Program-made: the position numbers and the translations under genes | Shown here: in pieces, positions 28,355 through 37,637 of the stretch | Position numbering within the stretch: the first letter of the stretch is position 1 | How the letters are laid out: each line of letters opens with the position of its first letter | The notes under the pieces: model-generated | What the model saw: only the letters and a program-made list of their open reading frames with translations | Databases searched by the model: none | What the model was told of the DNA's origin: nothing | Source: Thermosipho japonicus | Lineage (GTDB): Bacteria; Thermotogota; Thermotogae; Thermotogales; Fervidobacteriaceae | Direction of reading: 5' to 3' | NCBI RefSeq assembly: GCF_014201655.1 | Contig: NZ_JACHEX010000005.1 | Span: forward strand, 62,001-126,000 | Length of the DNA: 64,000 bases

Positions 28355-30016
28355 ATGAAAAAGCTATTATCTATACTATTTGTTTTTCTTACAATACTTT
28401 TATTTTCTCAAATTTATTTTCTTACTGATGATGGGATTTATAAATCAACGGATAAAATATTGGATGGAAAATTTAAAGATATTTGCTTTTTAGACAACAA
28501 AATTTATGCAATTTATAATGATTCTATAGTTGATATTTTTACAAAAAAAGAAATTTATATAGAATCTCCAATCTACATTGGAGAAGGTTATTTTTTATCT
28601 AACAATAGATTATATAAATTTGAAAATGGAAAACTTGAATTAATAAGAATCATTTCGAATCTTGAATATCCTTTTGTTTATAAAAACGTTATATTTGGTA
28701 TAAATATGGGAAATGTTGTTGCTTTAGATAACGGAAAAATTGTATGGTCGCTCAGCCCTAATAATGGAAAAATACATAAAATTAGAATTATAAATGGAAA
28801 ACTTGCAGTTTTTTCTTCTTCAGATTTATCAATTTTTGATATTGAAAATCCTAAATTTCCAAAATTCATAAAAAAATTCAATATAGCTGATGATTATGTA
28901 TACAACGGTTATCATGTTATTTTAAAAAATAACTTATTACAGTTTTACGATGAAAATAATAAACTAATATTCTCCAAAAATGTTAATGGCAATAAAATAA
29001 TTACCGATGGCGAAAATATAATAGTAGGCAATTACCTAATTACAAAAGATTTTAATGTTACAACTTATCCATTCAAAATAATTGCTTTTATTAATGTAAA
29101 TCATGAAATTAATTTTACAACTAATAAAGTTAAGCTCCTATGGCAAATAAACCTTGATCAAGAGATAACATCAAAACCCGTTGCCAAAGATGGAACTCTC
29201 TTCGTTGCCGCGACAAATGGGAAAATATTCAAAATCGAAGATGGGAAAACTACATGGAATTATACTTTACCTTTCATTGTTACTGGACATCTTACTCTAA
29301 ATAATGATGGGCTATTAATTACTTGTTGGGATGATTATTTATACCAATTTGATTTTAATGGAAATCTAATATGGAAAGTAGAACTTGACTCTGATTTAAC
29401 TTTAGGAGCTGCTTTCGATGGTCAAATAATTTATGTGGTATCTGACGATGGAATCTTATATGAAATTAAAGATGGGAAAATTTTGAACCAATATGAAGTT
29501 GGAAAATGGCCCATTTCAGGTCCTTTTGTTTCATTATCAGGAAGTGTTTACATTGTAGATGGTATGGGATATTTATGGAAAAACAATAAAAAAGATAGGT
29601 TTGTTGGAAATGTCAAAAACTTAGCTTTTTCATTAGAAAACCCTCAAATCCCCCCAGAAAATTCTTTCATATTGCTCGACATACTAAATAATAGATATAC
29701 ATTTAAAGAAAATAATATATACAAAAATGATAACTTGATATTATCACTTGATGATAATATTCAAGATGGTATTATTGGAAATAAATTTCTATATGTTTTA
29801 ACAAGCGGTAGTAAATTGTATGTAATTGATTTAAAAAATTATAATATAGTCTACAATAACTTCTTTGAAAACTCAAAGTTTCTGGTAATGGACAATATTG
29901 GAAATCTATTTATAATTGGAAAAAATATTTATGCATTATCAACAAATGACATGCCAAGTGATTCTTGGTACAGCATTTACAAAAATCATTTAAACTCATC
30001 TTCTGTAAATTTCTAA
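28355..30016 (+). CDS. Exported PQQ-type beta-propeller protein
   Basis: This 553-residue protein begins with a signal peptide (MKKLLSILFVFLTILLFSQ) and then consists of repeated blade-like units such as DGTLFVAATNGKIFKIEDGKT and DDYLYQFDFNGNLIWKVELD, which resemble the PQQ-like and BamB repeat pattern. No catalytic motif is evident, so it may be a scaffold in the periplasm. The frame opens at GTG 28346, but the ATG at 28355 gives the signal peptide. It starts 2 nt after the methyltransferase gene. The function is unknown. Confidence 0.75.
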   Translation: MKKLLSILFVFLTILLFSQIYFLTDDGIYKSTDKILDGKFKDICFLDNKIYAIYNDSIVDIFTKKEIYIESPIYIGEGYFLSNNRLYKFENGKLELIRIISNLEYPFVYKNVIFGINMGNVVALDNGKIVWSLSPNNGKIHKIRIINGKLAVFSSSDLSIFDIENPKFPKFIKKFNIADDYVYNGYHVILKNNLLQFYDENNKLIFSKNVNGNKIITDGENIIVGNYLITKDFNVTTYPFKIIAFINVNHEINFTTNKVKLLWQINLDQEITSKPVAKDGTLFVAATNGKIFKIEDGKTTWNYTLPFIVTGHLTLNNDGLLITCWDDYLYQFDFNGNLIWKVELDSDLTLGAAFDGQIIYVVSDDGILYEIKDGKILNQYEVGKWPISGPFVSLSGSVYIVDGMGYLWKNNKKDRFVGNVKNLAFSLENPQIPPENSFILLDILNNRYTFKENNIYKNDNLILSLDDNIQDGIIGNKFLYVLTSGSKLYVIDLKNYNIVYNNFFENSKFLVMDNIGNLFIIGKNIYALSTNDMPSDSWYSIYKNHLNSSSVNF

Positions 30017-30031
30017 CTGAGGTGACAAATA

Positions 30032-30583
30032 ATGTTTATAGGTGCAGAAGAATATGCTGTTGTAGTTCCTATAGTTAACAAAAAATATTTTTTATTAGAA
30101 ATTAGATCAAATTTACTTAGAGTACAACCAGGGGAAATTGCTTTTCCTGGCGGGAAAATAGAATATGGAGAAACCCCAAAAAGTGCTGCAATAAGAGAAA
30201 CAGTAGAAGAAATTGGTGTACGACCAAATATAATTTCAAATCTTCCTCCAGTTTATACTCCATTTAATATTATTATACATCCCTTTATTGGTATTTTAGA
30301 AAGCTCTAATTTAAATATAAACAAATATGAAGTCGAAAAAACTATTGAAGTGCCAATTGAAATTTTTAAATCACCTAAGTATACATATGACTTAAAAGTA
30401 AAAATCATTCCTCCTAGTTCTTTCTCATTTCATCTAATTCCAAATGGAAAGGATTATAAATGGAGAAGTGGAAAATACAAAGTTATGTTTTTTGAATATA
30501 ATGATCATATTATCTGGGGAATGACAGCTTTAATTGCACACGAAGCATATAAAAGAATAAATGAAAAGGGGGAAAAACAATGA
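30032..30583 (+). CDS. Nudix hydrolase, CoA-pyrophosphatase-like
   Basis: The 183-residue protein contains the full Nudix box, GKIEYGETPKSAAIRETVEEIG, preceded by LLRVQPGEIAFPGG. That upstream segment resembles the extended motif of CoA pyrophosphatases (UPF0035 type), which cleave CoA or related pyrophosphates. Substrate assignment is therefore suggestive only. It overlaps the next gene by 4 nt (ATGA), so the two are co-translated. Confidence 0.82.
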   Translation: MFIGAEEYAVVVPIVNKKYFLLEIRSNLLRVQPGEIAFPGGKIEYGETPKSAAIRETVEEIGVRPNIISNLPPVYTPFNIIIHPFIGILESSNLNINKYEVEKTIEVPIEIFKSPKYTYDLKVKIIPPSSFSFHLIPNGKDYKWRSGKYKVMFFEYNDHIIWGMTALIAHEAYKRINEKGEKQ

Positions 30584-31803
30584 AAGAAAAGATTATCAAA
30601 AGAGTTGAAGAAATTCAAGAAGACATTAAAAATTCGATGAAAAAGTTTATTTCAATCAACTCAGTGAACCCAAGATCTGGAGGCCCAGGTGAAAAAGAAA
30701 TGGCTGAATGGCTTCAAAGTTTAATAAAAGACTGGGGTTTTGATTCAATTGAAAGGTATGATGCTAAAGATGATATTGTTCCGTATGGATTCAGGCCAAA
30801 TATCGTTGCAAGATATAATGGAACAGTTGGAAAAAGAACAATTTGGATAATTACACATATGGACAAAGTACCAGCTGGAGATTTAAGTTTGTGGAAAAAT
30901 GATCCTTTTACACCTGTAGAGAAAGATGGAAAAATTTACGGGCGAGGCGCGGAAGATAATGGTTCTTCTTTAATTGCATCTTTATTTGGTTTGAAGACAA
31001 TAATGGATCTAGGTATTCGTCCAAAAGATAATATTGCTTTAGCTTTTGTTTCTGATGAAGAAACTGGTTCTGATTATGGTATTAAATATCTTGTTAAACA
31101 AAATCTCTTTAGTAAAAATGATTTGTTCATTGTGCCTGATTCAGGGGAACCTGACGGTTCATTTATTGAAATAGCTGAAAAATCAATACTTTGGTTTAAA
31201 GTAATTGTTTCCGGAAAACAAGCTCATGCTTCAAGGCCTGATATTGCTAAAAATGCTCACAGATACGGAGCAAAATTTTTAACAATTTTAGATGAATATT
31301 TAAATTCAAATTATAACAAAGAAGATTTACTTTTTGATTATCCAAAAAGTTCATTTGAACCCACAAAAAAAGAATCCAACGTTGAAAATGTAAATACCAT
31401 TCCTGGTACAGATATTTTCTATTTTGATTGTAGGATATTACCACAATATAACTTAGAGGAAATTTTTAAAAACATTGTAAGTTTAGGTAAAAAATTTGAA
31501 AAAGAAAATGGAGTAAAAATCCAAATTGAAAAACTCCAATTTGAACAAGCGGCTCCTCCTACTGATAAAAATTCAGAAATAGTAGTTAAATTAATAAATG
31601 CAATTAAAGAAATGAGAAATATAACACCAAGAGTAGGTGGAATTGGTGGTGGAACTTGTGCTGCAATTTTAAGAAATGAAGGTTTACCAGCTGCTGTGTG
31701 GGCTACTATTGATGAAACTGCCCATCAGCCTAATGAATATGTCGTAATTAAAAACTTAATTGAAGATACCAAGGTCTATGCCTATTTAATTGCAAATTCA
31801 TAA
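30580..31803 (+). CDS. M20-family metallopeptidase / deacylase
   Basis: The 407-residue protein is an M20 di-zinc hydrolase. Candidate ligands and catalytic residues are His93 and Asp95 (THMDK), Asp126 (GRGAEDNG), Glu160-Glu161 (DEETGSD), Asp187 (VPDSGE) and the late His in AHQPNE. A dimerisation domain lies between. Family members include dipeptidases and the deacylases DapE and ArgE. The lysine operon in this window lacks its N-acetyl-DAP deacetylase, so that role is conceivable, but peptide or amidase activity is equally possible. It overlaps the Nudix gene and precedes hutU. Confidence 0.82.
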   Translation: MKEKIIKRVEEIQEDIKNSMKKFISINSVNPRSGGPGEKEMAEWLQSLIKDWGFDSIERYDAKDDIVPYGFRPNIVARYNGTVGKRTIWIITHMDKVPAGDLSLWKNDPFTPVEKDGKIYGRGAEDNGSSLIASLFGLKTIMDLGIRPKDNIALAFVSDEETGSDYGIKYLVKQNLFSKNDLFIVPDSGEPDGSFIEIAEKSILWFKVIVSGKQAHASRPDIAKNAHRYGAKFLTILDEYLNSNYNKEDLLFDYPKSSFEPTKKESNVENVNTIPGTDIFYFDCRILPQYNLEEIFKNIVSLGKKFEKENGVKIQIEKLQFEQAAPPTDKNSEIVVKLINAIKEMRNITPRVGGIGGGTCAAILRNEGLPAAVWATIDETAHQPNEYVVIKNLIEDTKVYAYLIANS

Positions 31804-31822
31804 AAGAAAAGGGGGAAAAACT

Positions 31823-33472
31823 ATGGAAAGAATTATTAGAGCACCTAGGGGGACAACATTATCGTGTAAAAGTTGGCAAACGGAAGCTCCAATGAGAATG
31901 CTTATGAACAACCTTGATCCAGAAGTTGCAAGAGATCCAGCAAATTTAATCGTGTATGGTGGGACCGGTAGAGCTGCAAGAAACTGGCAATGCTTTGATA
32001 AAATAGTGGAAACACTAAAAACTTTGGAAATGGATGAAACATTACTTGTACAAAGTGGAAAGCCTGTTGCAGTATTTAAAACAAGTGAATGGGCTCCTCG
32101 TGTCTTGATTGCAAACTCAAACTTGGTACCAAAATGGGCAAATTGGGAATATTTCAGAGAGTTAGAAGAAAGAGGCCTTATTATGTATGGTCAAATGACT
32201 GCTGGAAGTTGGATATATATAGGAACTCAAGGTATTTTGCAGGGAACATATGAAACTTTTTATGCAGTCGCTAAAAAATATTTTGGTGAAACTTTAAAAG
32301 GAAAATGGGTACTTACTGCTGGACTTGGCGAAATGGGTGGAGCTCAACCTCTTGCAGTAACATTAAATGATGGTGTTGTACTCGCTGTTGAAATAGACAA
32401 AAGAATGATTGAAAGAAGACTTAATACTGGATATCTAGATACTTGGACGGACAACTTAGACGAAGCACTCGAAATGGTTCAAAAAGCAGTTAAAGAAGAA
32501 AGACCATTATCAGTTGGTCTTCTTGCAAATGCAGCAGAAGTTCATCCTGAACTTGTCAAAAGAGGAATAATCCCTGATATAGTTACTGACCAAACTGCAG
32601 CGCATGATCCACTAACTGGATACGTTCCAGCTGGAATGTCATTTGATGAAGCATTAAAATTGAGAAAAGAAAATCCTCAGAAATACTTAGAATTAGTTTA
32701 TGAGAGCGTTGTAAAGCACATTAACGCAATCCTTGAAATGCAAAAACAAGGTGCAAAAGTATTTGAGTACGGTAATAATATTAGAAGACTTGCATATGAT
32801 CATGGTGTAAAAGATGCATTTAATATCCCAGGATATGTACCCGAATATATTAGAGATTTGTTTGCCGAAGGAAAAGGACCATTTAGATGGGCAGCTCTGT
32901 CAGGAAATCCTGAAGATATTTACAAAACTGATAAGAAAGTGCTCGAGCTATTCCCATATGATGACCATCTAAGAAAATGGATAGAACTTGCACAAAAGAA
33001 AGTAAAATGGCAAGGGCTACCTGCAAGAATTTGCTGGCTTGGTCAAGGAGAACGTGCAGAATTTGGACTTGCAATTAATGAAATGGTCAAAAAAGGTGAA
33101 TTAGAAGCACCAATTGTTATTGGAAGAGATCACCATGATACTGGCTCAGTAGCAAGTCCATATAGAGAAACTGAGGCTATGAAAGATGGAAGTGATGCAA
33201 TTGCAGATTGGCCAATCCTAAATGCAATGTTAAATGTAGCAAGCGGTGCAACATGGGTATCATTCCATCACGGTGGAGGTGTTGGTATTGGTTATTCCTT
33301 ACACGCAGGTATGGTTATAGTTGCAGATGGAACAGACCTTGCACACAAAAAACTTGAAAGAGTCTTGACAAATGATGTTGGTTTGGGTGTTGTAAGACAT
33401 GCTGATGCCGGCTATGAAATTGCAATCGAAACTGCTAAAAAACATAATTTAAGAATGCCAATGCTTGACTAA
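31823..33472 (+). CDS. hutU: Urocanate hydratase
   Basis: The 549-residue enzyme converts urocanate to imidazolone propionate in histidine breakdown. It has the N-terminal [15 protein letters not shown] block, [12 protein letters not shown] in the NAD-binding region, and [18 protein letters not shown] and [17 protein letters not shown] toward the C-terminus, all typical of HutU. The frame starts at 31790, but the ATG at 31823 behind AAAGGGGG begins [10 protein letters not shown], the usual start. It is followed by a terminator, and no hutH, hutI or hutG lies nearby. Confidence 0.96.
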   Translation: MERIIRAPRGTTLSCKSWQTEAPMRMLMNNLDPEVARDPANLIVYGGTGRAARNWQCFDKIVETLKTLEMDETLLVQSGKPVAVFKTSEWAPRVLIANSNLVPKWANWEYFRELEERGLIMYGQMTAGSWIYIGTQGILQGTYETFYAVAKKYFGETLKGKWVLTAGLGEMGGAQPLAVTLNDGVVLAVEIDKRMIERRLNTGYLDTWTDNLDEALEMVQKAVKEERPLSVGLLANAAEVHPELVKRGIIPDIVTDQTAAHDPLTGYVPAGMSFDEALKLRKENPQKYLELVYESVVKHINAILEMQKQGAKVFEYGNNIRRLAYDHGVKDAFNIPGYVPEYIRDLFAEGKGPFRWAALSGNPEDIYKTDKKVLELFPYDDHLRKWIELAQKKVKWQGLPARICWLGQGERAEFGLAINEMVKKGELEAPIVIGRDHHDTGSVASPYRETEAMKDGSDAIADWPILNAMLNVASGATWVSFHHGGGVGIGYSLHAGMVIVADGTDLAHKKLERVLTNDVGLGVVRHADAGYEIAIETAKKHNLRMPMLD

Positions 33473-33486
33473 AACTTCTTACTATA

Positions 33487-33523
33487 AAAAATGGCTTTGG
33501 GGTTTACCCAAAGCCATTTTTTT
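33487..33523. terminator. Bidirectional intrinsic terminator between hutU and korA
   Basis: A 15-bp perfect stem (33487-33501 with 33507-33521), including AAAAA on one side and TTTTT on the other, has a 5-nt loop. Because the stem is flanked by A-run and T-run it can act on both strands, and it sits between the ends of two convergent transcripts. Confidence 0.92.
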
Positions 33524-33542
33524 AATTACTTTTGTTTAACTG

Positions 33543-34703
33543 CTAGTAATCATATCCTTCTGTTAGAATTTCATTAATTCCATCAAGTATTTCTTCAGGG
33601 GTAATTAATTCTCCACCTACTTTATTAATAAATTTAACTTTCGTTCCTGGTTTTACCAACCTTAAAATTTCCCTTCCATATTGCCCCAAATTCATTTCTG
33701 GAATTATTACTGCCTCGACTTTTGAAAGTCTTTTTCTAAGTTCGTGAACTGGAAGTGGCCATATTGTTATTGGTTTAAACAACCCTACCCTCATTTTATC
33801 ATTTCTTGCAATTTTCACGGCTTCTTTTGCGCTTCTTGCAACTATTCCATATGCAATTACCAAAACTTCTGCATCTTCTGTTAAATATTCATCATATATT
33901 GAGATTTCATCAATATGTAATTTTATTTTGTTAGATAATCTTTTAATAAGCTTTTCTGCTGTATCATATGCCGCATTTGGAAAACCAGATTCATCGTGTA
34001 CGAGACCAGAAACATGGAATCTTGTCTTTCCCATCTCAACTAACGCAGTTGGTTTTGGCTCTGCATATTCACTTTCAACATATGGGACAAATATTTCTTC
34101 TTCCTCTAGATCTTTTTCAGAAATTCTATTTACAATTTCAACATTCTTTAAATCAGGCAACTCAAAAGCTTCCCTCATATGACCAAGTGTTTCATCCATT
34201 AAAAATACTACTGGAGTTCTATATATTTCAGCTAAATTAAATGCTTCTATCATATATCTATATACCTCTTCAACAGTTGAAGGATACAAAGCTATTATGG
34301 CATGATCCCCGTGAGTTCCCCATCTTGCCTGCATTATATCGCCTTGAGCGGGTTTAGTTGGTAAACCTGTTGAAGGCCCACCCCTCATTACATTTACAAA
34401 TACGCAAGGCGTTTCAGTCATTACTGCGTATCCTAATGCTTCTTGCATTAAGCTAAAACCCGGTCCACTTGTTGCAGTCATTGATTTTACACCAGCAAGA
34501 GAGGCACCTATTATAGCAGCAGCACTTCCAATTTCATCTTCCATTTGTATAAAAACACCATTTACTTTTGGAAGCTCTCTTGCCATAGTTTCTGCAATTT
34601 CTGAAGATGGAGTTATAGGATATCCTGCGTAAAATCTACATCCTGCCTTTAAAGCCCCATAGGCTGCAGCTTCGTTTCCCTGCCAGAAAACAAGTTTACC
34701 CAT
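33543..34703 (-). CDS. korA: 2-oxoacid:ferredoxin oxidoreductase, alpha subunit
   Basis: The 386-residue protein has the KorA/VorA layout: GNEAAAYGALKAGCRFYAGYPITPSSEI, EDEIGSAAAIIGASLAG, TATSGPGFSLMQEALG and the MRGGPSTGLPT segment. It forms part of a thiamine-dependent enzyme that oxidises 2-oxoacids to acyl-CoA with ferredoxin. GTG at 34712 lies within the RBS, so ATG 34703 after AGGTGA is chosen. It overlaps korD by 8 nt. The TPP-binding beta and gamma subunits are absent here, since the run stops at the hutU terminator. Confidence 0.88.
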   Translation of the reverse strand: MGKLVFWQGNEAAAYGALKAGCRFYAGYPITPSSEIAETMARELPKVNGVFIQMEDEIGSAAAIIGASLAGVKSMTATSGPGFSLMQEALGYAVMTETPCVFVNVMRGGPSTGLPTKPAQGDIMQARWGTHGDHAIIALYPSTVEEVYRYMIEAFNLAEIYRTPVVFLMDETLGHMREAFELPDLKNVEIVNRISEKDLEEEEIFVPYVESEYAEPKPTALVEMGKTRFHVSGLVHDESGFPNAAYDTAEKLIKRLSNKIKLHIDEISIYDEYLTEDAEVLVIAYGIVARSAKEAVKIARNDKMRVGLFKPITIWPLPVHELRKRLSKVEAVIIPEMNLGQYGREILRLVKPGTKVKFINKVGGELITPEEILDGINEILTEGYDY

Positions 34704-34923
34704 TTTTTTCACCTACTTTTTCAGTTATATCTACAATATTTATAGCAAAATCTGGACACAAATTTTCACATATAAGACAGCCAATACAGGTTGAATGATC
34801 TTCAACTACCGGTCTTTTAAGTTCTCCCTCCTTGATAGTTTTTGTTGGGCACATATGATAACAAATTCCACAGCTTTTACACCAATCATAATTTATATCT
34901 ACTCTAAAGCTTCTTTTTGCCAT
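34696..34923 (-). CDS. korD: 2-oxoacid:ferredoxin oxidoreductase, delta (ferredoxin-like) subunit
   Basis: The 75-residue protein carries two 4Fe-4S motifs: CKSCGICYHMCP and CIGCLICENLCP. It is the electron-carrying delta subunit that partners KorA/VorA. It lies 12 nt after oadB and overlaps korA. A stand-alone ferredoxin is the alternative, but position and size favour the subunit role. Confidence 0.88.
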   Translation of the reverse strand: MAKRSFRVDINYDWCKSCGICYHMCPTKTIKEGELKRPVVEDHSTCIGCLICENLCPDFAINIVDITEKVGEKNG

Positions 34924-34934
34924 CTAAAACCACC

Positions 34935-36071
34935 TCACTTAATTAATGATAAGAATATTCCTGCGGCAACAGCTGAACCAATAACACCAGCAACATTTGG
35001 GCTCATTGCATGCATTAAAATAAAGTTTGTTGGATCTTCTTCTTGTGCAACCCTTTGTGCAACCCTTGCAGAATCTGGAACCGCGGATACTCCCGCTGCA
35101 CCAATCAAAGGATTTATTTTATCTTTTAAGAATAAGTTCATTAACTTTGCAAATAAAATCCCAAAAGTTATAGCAGTAACAAATGCAACTGCTCCCATCC
35201 CAAAGACTAAAAGAGATTTAGGCGTTAAGAAAATATCTGCTCTTGCAGATGCACCAACCGAAACACACAATAAAATTGTTACTGTATCTAAAATATACCT
35301 ACTTGCAGCTTCTACTAATCTCTTAACAACTCCAGCCTCTCTTAAAAGATTTCCAAACATAAGCATTCCTATCAATGGCAATGATTTTGGAATTATCAAA
35401 GCAACTATTATAGTCGTTATAATTGGAAATAATACTCTTTCAGTTTTTGTTACTTTTCTAGGTGGTTTCATTCTTATTTTTCTTTCTTCCTTGGTTGTAA
35501 GCAATTTTGAAACCATAGGTTGTAAGACAGGAATTAGTGCTATATATGAATATGCTGAAATTGCAATTATTGATAATAGTTCTGGTGCAAACTTAGAAGT
35601 AATATATATTGATGTAGGTCCATCTGCCCCTCCAATAATCCCTATCGAAGCAGCTTGCTTTAAAGTAAATCCGAAAAACCTAGCTAAAAGGAATGTTATA
35701 AATATCCCCATCTGTGCCGCCCCACCAAGGAAAATTGTAATCGGATAAGATAGCATAAATGAAAAGTCAGTTAAAGCACCTATACCTAAAAATATCAATG
35801 GAGGGTAAATTCCGAGGACCAAGCCCTGTTGCAAATACCAGAGCACACCACCAGGTGAAGTTTCTGTAGGAGGATTTAAAATTCCAGTCACATCTGGAGG
35901 TACATTTGCAAGAATAATTCCAAAAGCTATAGGTATTAATAACAATGGTTCAGCATCTTTTGCTATTGCTATGTATATTAAAACGCCAGCAACAGCAAAC
36001 ATAACTAAATTACCAATAGATAAATTCATAAACGCCGTACTTTGAAAAAAAGCCATTAGTGATTCTAACAA
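34935..36071 (-). CDS. oadB: Na+-translocating decarboxylase beta subunit (OadB/GcdB type)
   Basis: This membrane protein (about 378 residues) has roughly nine hydrophobic helices and the conserved GIIGGADGPTSIYIT and GAAGVSAVPDSARVAQ segments of the biotin-dependent decarboxylase beta subunit, which couples decarboxylation to Na+ export. It is preceded by AAAGGAGGAG, which sits 2 nt from TTG 36077 and 8 nt from TTG 36071, so the latter is preferred. The alpha-type subunit OadA is in a separate operon at 940-2316, and no gamma or biotin carrier subunit is visible in the window. Confidence 0.9.
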   Translation of the reverse strand: MLESLMAFFQSTAFMNLSIGNLVMFAVAGVLIYIAIAKDAEPLLLIPIAFGIILANVPPDVTGILNPPTETSPGGVLWYLQQGLVLGIYPPLIFLGIGALTDFSFMLSYPITIFLGGAAQMGIFITFLLARFFGFTLKQAASIGIIGGADGPTSIYITSKFAPELLSIIAISAYSYIALIPVLQPMVSKLLTTKEERKIRMKPPRKVTKTERVLFPIITTIIVALIIPKSLPLIGMLMFGNLLREAGVVKRLVEAASRYILDTVTILLCVSVGASARADIFLTPKSLLVFGMGAVAFVTAITFGILFAKLMNLFLKDKINPLIGAAGVSAVPDSARVAQRVAQEEDPTNFILMHAMSPNVAGVIGSAVAAGIFLSLIK

Positions 36072-36105
36072 GTCCAACTCCTCCTTTATTTTTATTTCTA
36101 CTCTT

Positions 36106-36134
36106 ATTATATATCACTATTTAAAATAATGAAA
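36106..36134 (-). promoter_or_regulatory. Probable promoter of oadB-korD-korA
   Basis: On the minus strand TATAAT (36106-36111) lies 17 nt from TTTCAT (36129-36134), a weak -35. It is about 35 nt before the oadB start. The -35 position falls on one arm of an inverted repeat. Confidence 0.45.
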
Positions 36135-36155
36135 GAAATATTAACCTTCATTATT
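36125..36155. repeat. Inverted repeat at the holB-oadB junction
   Basis: AATAATGAA (36125-36133) and TTCATTATT (36147-36155) are perfect 9-bp arms around 13 nt. The repeat sits between the holB stop and the oadB promoter and covers the -35. It could be a weak A+T-rich terminator for holB or an operator for oadB. Confidence 0.5.
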
Positions 36156-36166
36156 CTTAAAAATTT

Positions 36167-36964
36167 TCATTCTTGCTTTATAGCATCATTTAAGCTCAAC
36201 AATATAAAGTAATACGTAAGTTCATAATTATAATTTGCAACTTTTGAAGATAATATTGAAGATAACACCTTTGCAAATTTATAATCACAACTAAACTCCT
36301 CACATATCCAGAGGGCTATTTTAGATAATACTTTTAAAAAATTAAAATCTTTTATACTTGATAAACTAGCAACAAAATTATTAATCTTCTTAGCATCTTC
36401 CAAGCTTTCTTTCACTTTTAAGTAAAGTGAATAGCAATAACTAGGACTTACTTCAAAATTTTCAATTTCAACGATTTTCAAATTATTTGCCTTTATTTCA
36501 TCTACTTTGTCTGGAAACTCAATTGCTAGTTTTTTTAATATAAAATCCTGTAATCCTAATAAAATATCTTTTGGAACACTTACATAATACTTTTGCAATC
36601 TACTTCTAATAGTTGGATATAATGCTTTCCAATTAGTAGTTGTAAGAACTATAAGTGAATATGAAGGTGGTTCTTCTAATGTTTTTAACAAAGCATTTTC
36701 AGCTTCTGGAAGCATTTTTTCTGCATTAAAAATAACTACAATCTTTTTTCCTTTATCAGATGAAAATGATAAAAACTCTTGAATATTTCTAACTTGATCT
36801 ATCTTAATATTATTTTCATCAATCATTAAATATCTTTGTATATTATAATTAGTAACATCTAAAACTGCTTGCTTTACTTTATCATTAACATATCTTTTAT
36901 TTTCACCAACAATGGCTATAGAATTTCCAGAATTATTCTCAATTAATTTTCTTATTTTCTCCAT
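36167..36964 (-). CDS. holB: DNA polymerase III delta-prime-like clamp loader subunit
   Basis: The 265-residue protein has the AAA+ clamp-loader motifs of delta-prime: IKIDQVRNIQEFLSF, a KKIVVIFNAEKMLPEAENALLKTLEEPPSYSLIVLTT block and TIRSRLQ in the sensor region. Its phosphate-binding loop is degenerate (IVGENKRYVN), as expected for a non-ATPase delta-prime subunit, and there is no zinc module. It starts inside the 3' end of the ECF ATPase gene (13-nt overlap) behind AAGGTGGAG. Confidence 0.82.
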   Translation of the reverse strand: MEKIRKLIENNSGNSIAIVGENKRYVNDKVKQAVLDVTNYNIQRYLMIDENNIKIDQVRNIQEFLSFSSDKGKKIVVIFNAEKMLPEAENALLKTLEEPPSYSLIVLTTTNWKALYPTIRSRLQKYYVSVPKDILLGLQDFILKKLAIEFPDKVDEIKANNLKIVEIENFEVSPSYCYSLYLKVKESLEDAKKINNFVASLSSIKDFNFLKVLSKIALWICEEFSCDYKFAKVLSSILSSKVANYNYELTYYFILLSLNDAIKQE

Positions 36965-37620
36965 ATTGCTCCACCTTCTTCATAGTACTCTTCTAATACT
37001 TTTTCTAATGCTTCTCCATCATATTTTACAAGACCATCTTTCATTAAAATTACTCGATCAGCTATATCATTAAAAATCTCTACATGATGTGTTGCAAGTA
37101 TTATACCAATACCAGTTTTTTTTAATTGCTCAACTAATCTTTTAATAATCATTCTATCGTACTTATCCAACATTGCAGTTGGCTCATCAAGTAGCAAAAA
37201 TTTTGGCCTCATTGCTAAAATAGAAGAAATTGCAAGCTTTTGTTTCTGACCTCCAGATAAACTATATGGATCAAAATCTTTATAATCTAATAATCTGGTA
37301 GTTTTCAATGTTTCTAAAGCTCTTTTTTCAATTTCTTCTCTTTCAAGTCCTATATTTTCAAGTCCAAAAATTACATCTTCCCAAACAGTACTGCCAACAA
37401 TTTGCGTTTCAGGATTTTGAAAGACATAACCAGTTGCCATATAAAATGGCTTACCATCGCTAGATATTATTTCACCTTTAAAATTTACCACACCCGCAAG
37501 GGCTTTTAAAAATGTTGTTTTTCCACTGCCGTTATGGCCTAATAATAATACTAATTCATTCGTTTTGAATTTTATATTTATAGGGCCAATTATTTTCTTA
37601 TTTGTATAAAATACTTCCAA
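36952..37620 (-). CDS. ECF-type ABC transporter ATPase
   Basis: The 222-residue ATPase has Walker A (GHNGSGKTT), the Q-loop segment GYVFQNPETQIVGSTVWEDV typical of EcfA/CbiO, the signature LSGGQKQK, Walker B (LLLDEPTAMLD) and an ATHH switch. It would energise uptake of a vitamin or metal with S and T components not found here. The frame's first standard start is TTG 37620, without a ribosome site. The frame stays open upstream, and an ATT at 37644 lies 5 nt after GGAG and would restore the first beta strand, so the true start may be there. Confidence 0.85.
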   Translation of the reverse strand: MEVFYTNKKIIGPINIKFKTNELVLLLGHNGSGKTTFLKALAGVVNFKGEIISSDGKPFYMATGYVFQNPETQIVGSTVWEDVIFGLENIGLEREEIEKRALETLKTTRLLDYKDFDPYSLSGGQKQKLAISSILAMRPKFLLLDEPTAMLDKYDRMIIKRLVEQLKKTGIGIILATHHVEIFNDIADRVILMKDGLVKYDGEALEKVLEEYYEEGGAIWRK

Positions 37621-37637
37621 ATTATTAGTTATTAATT

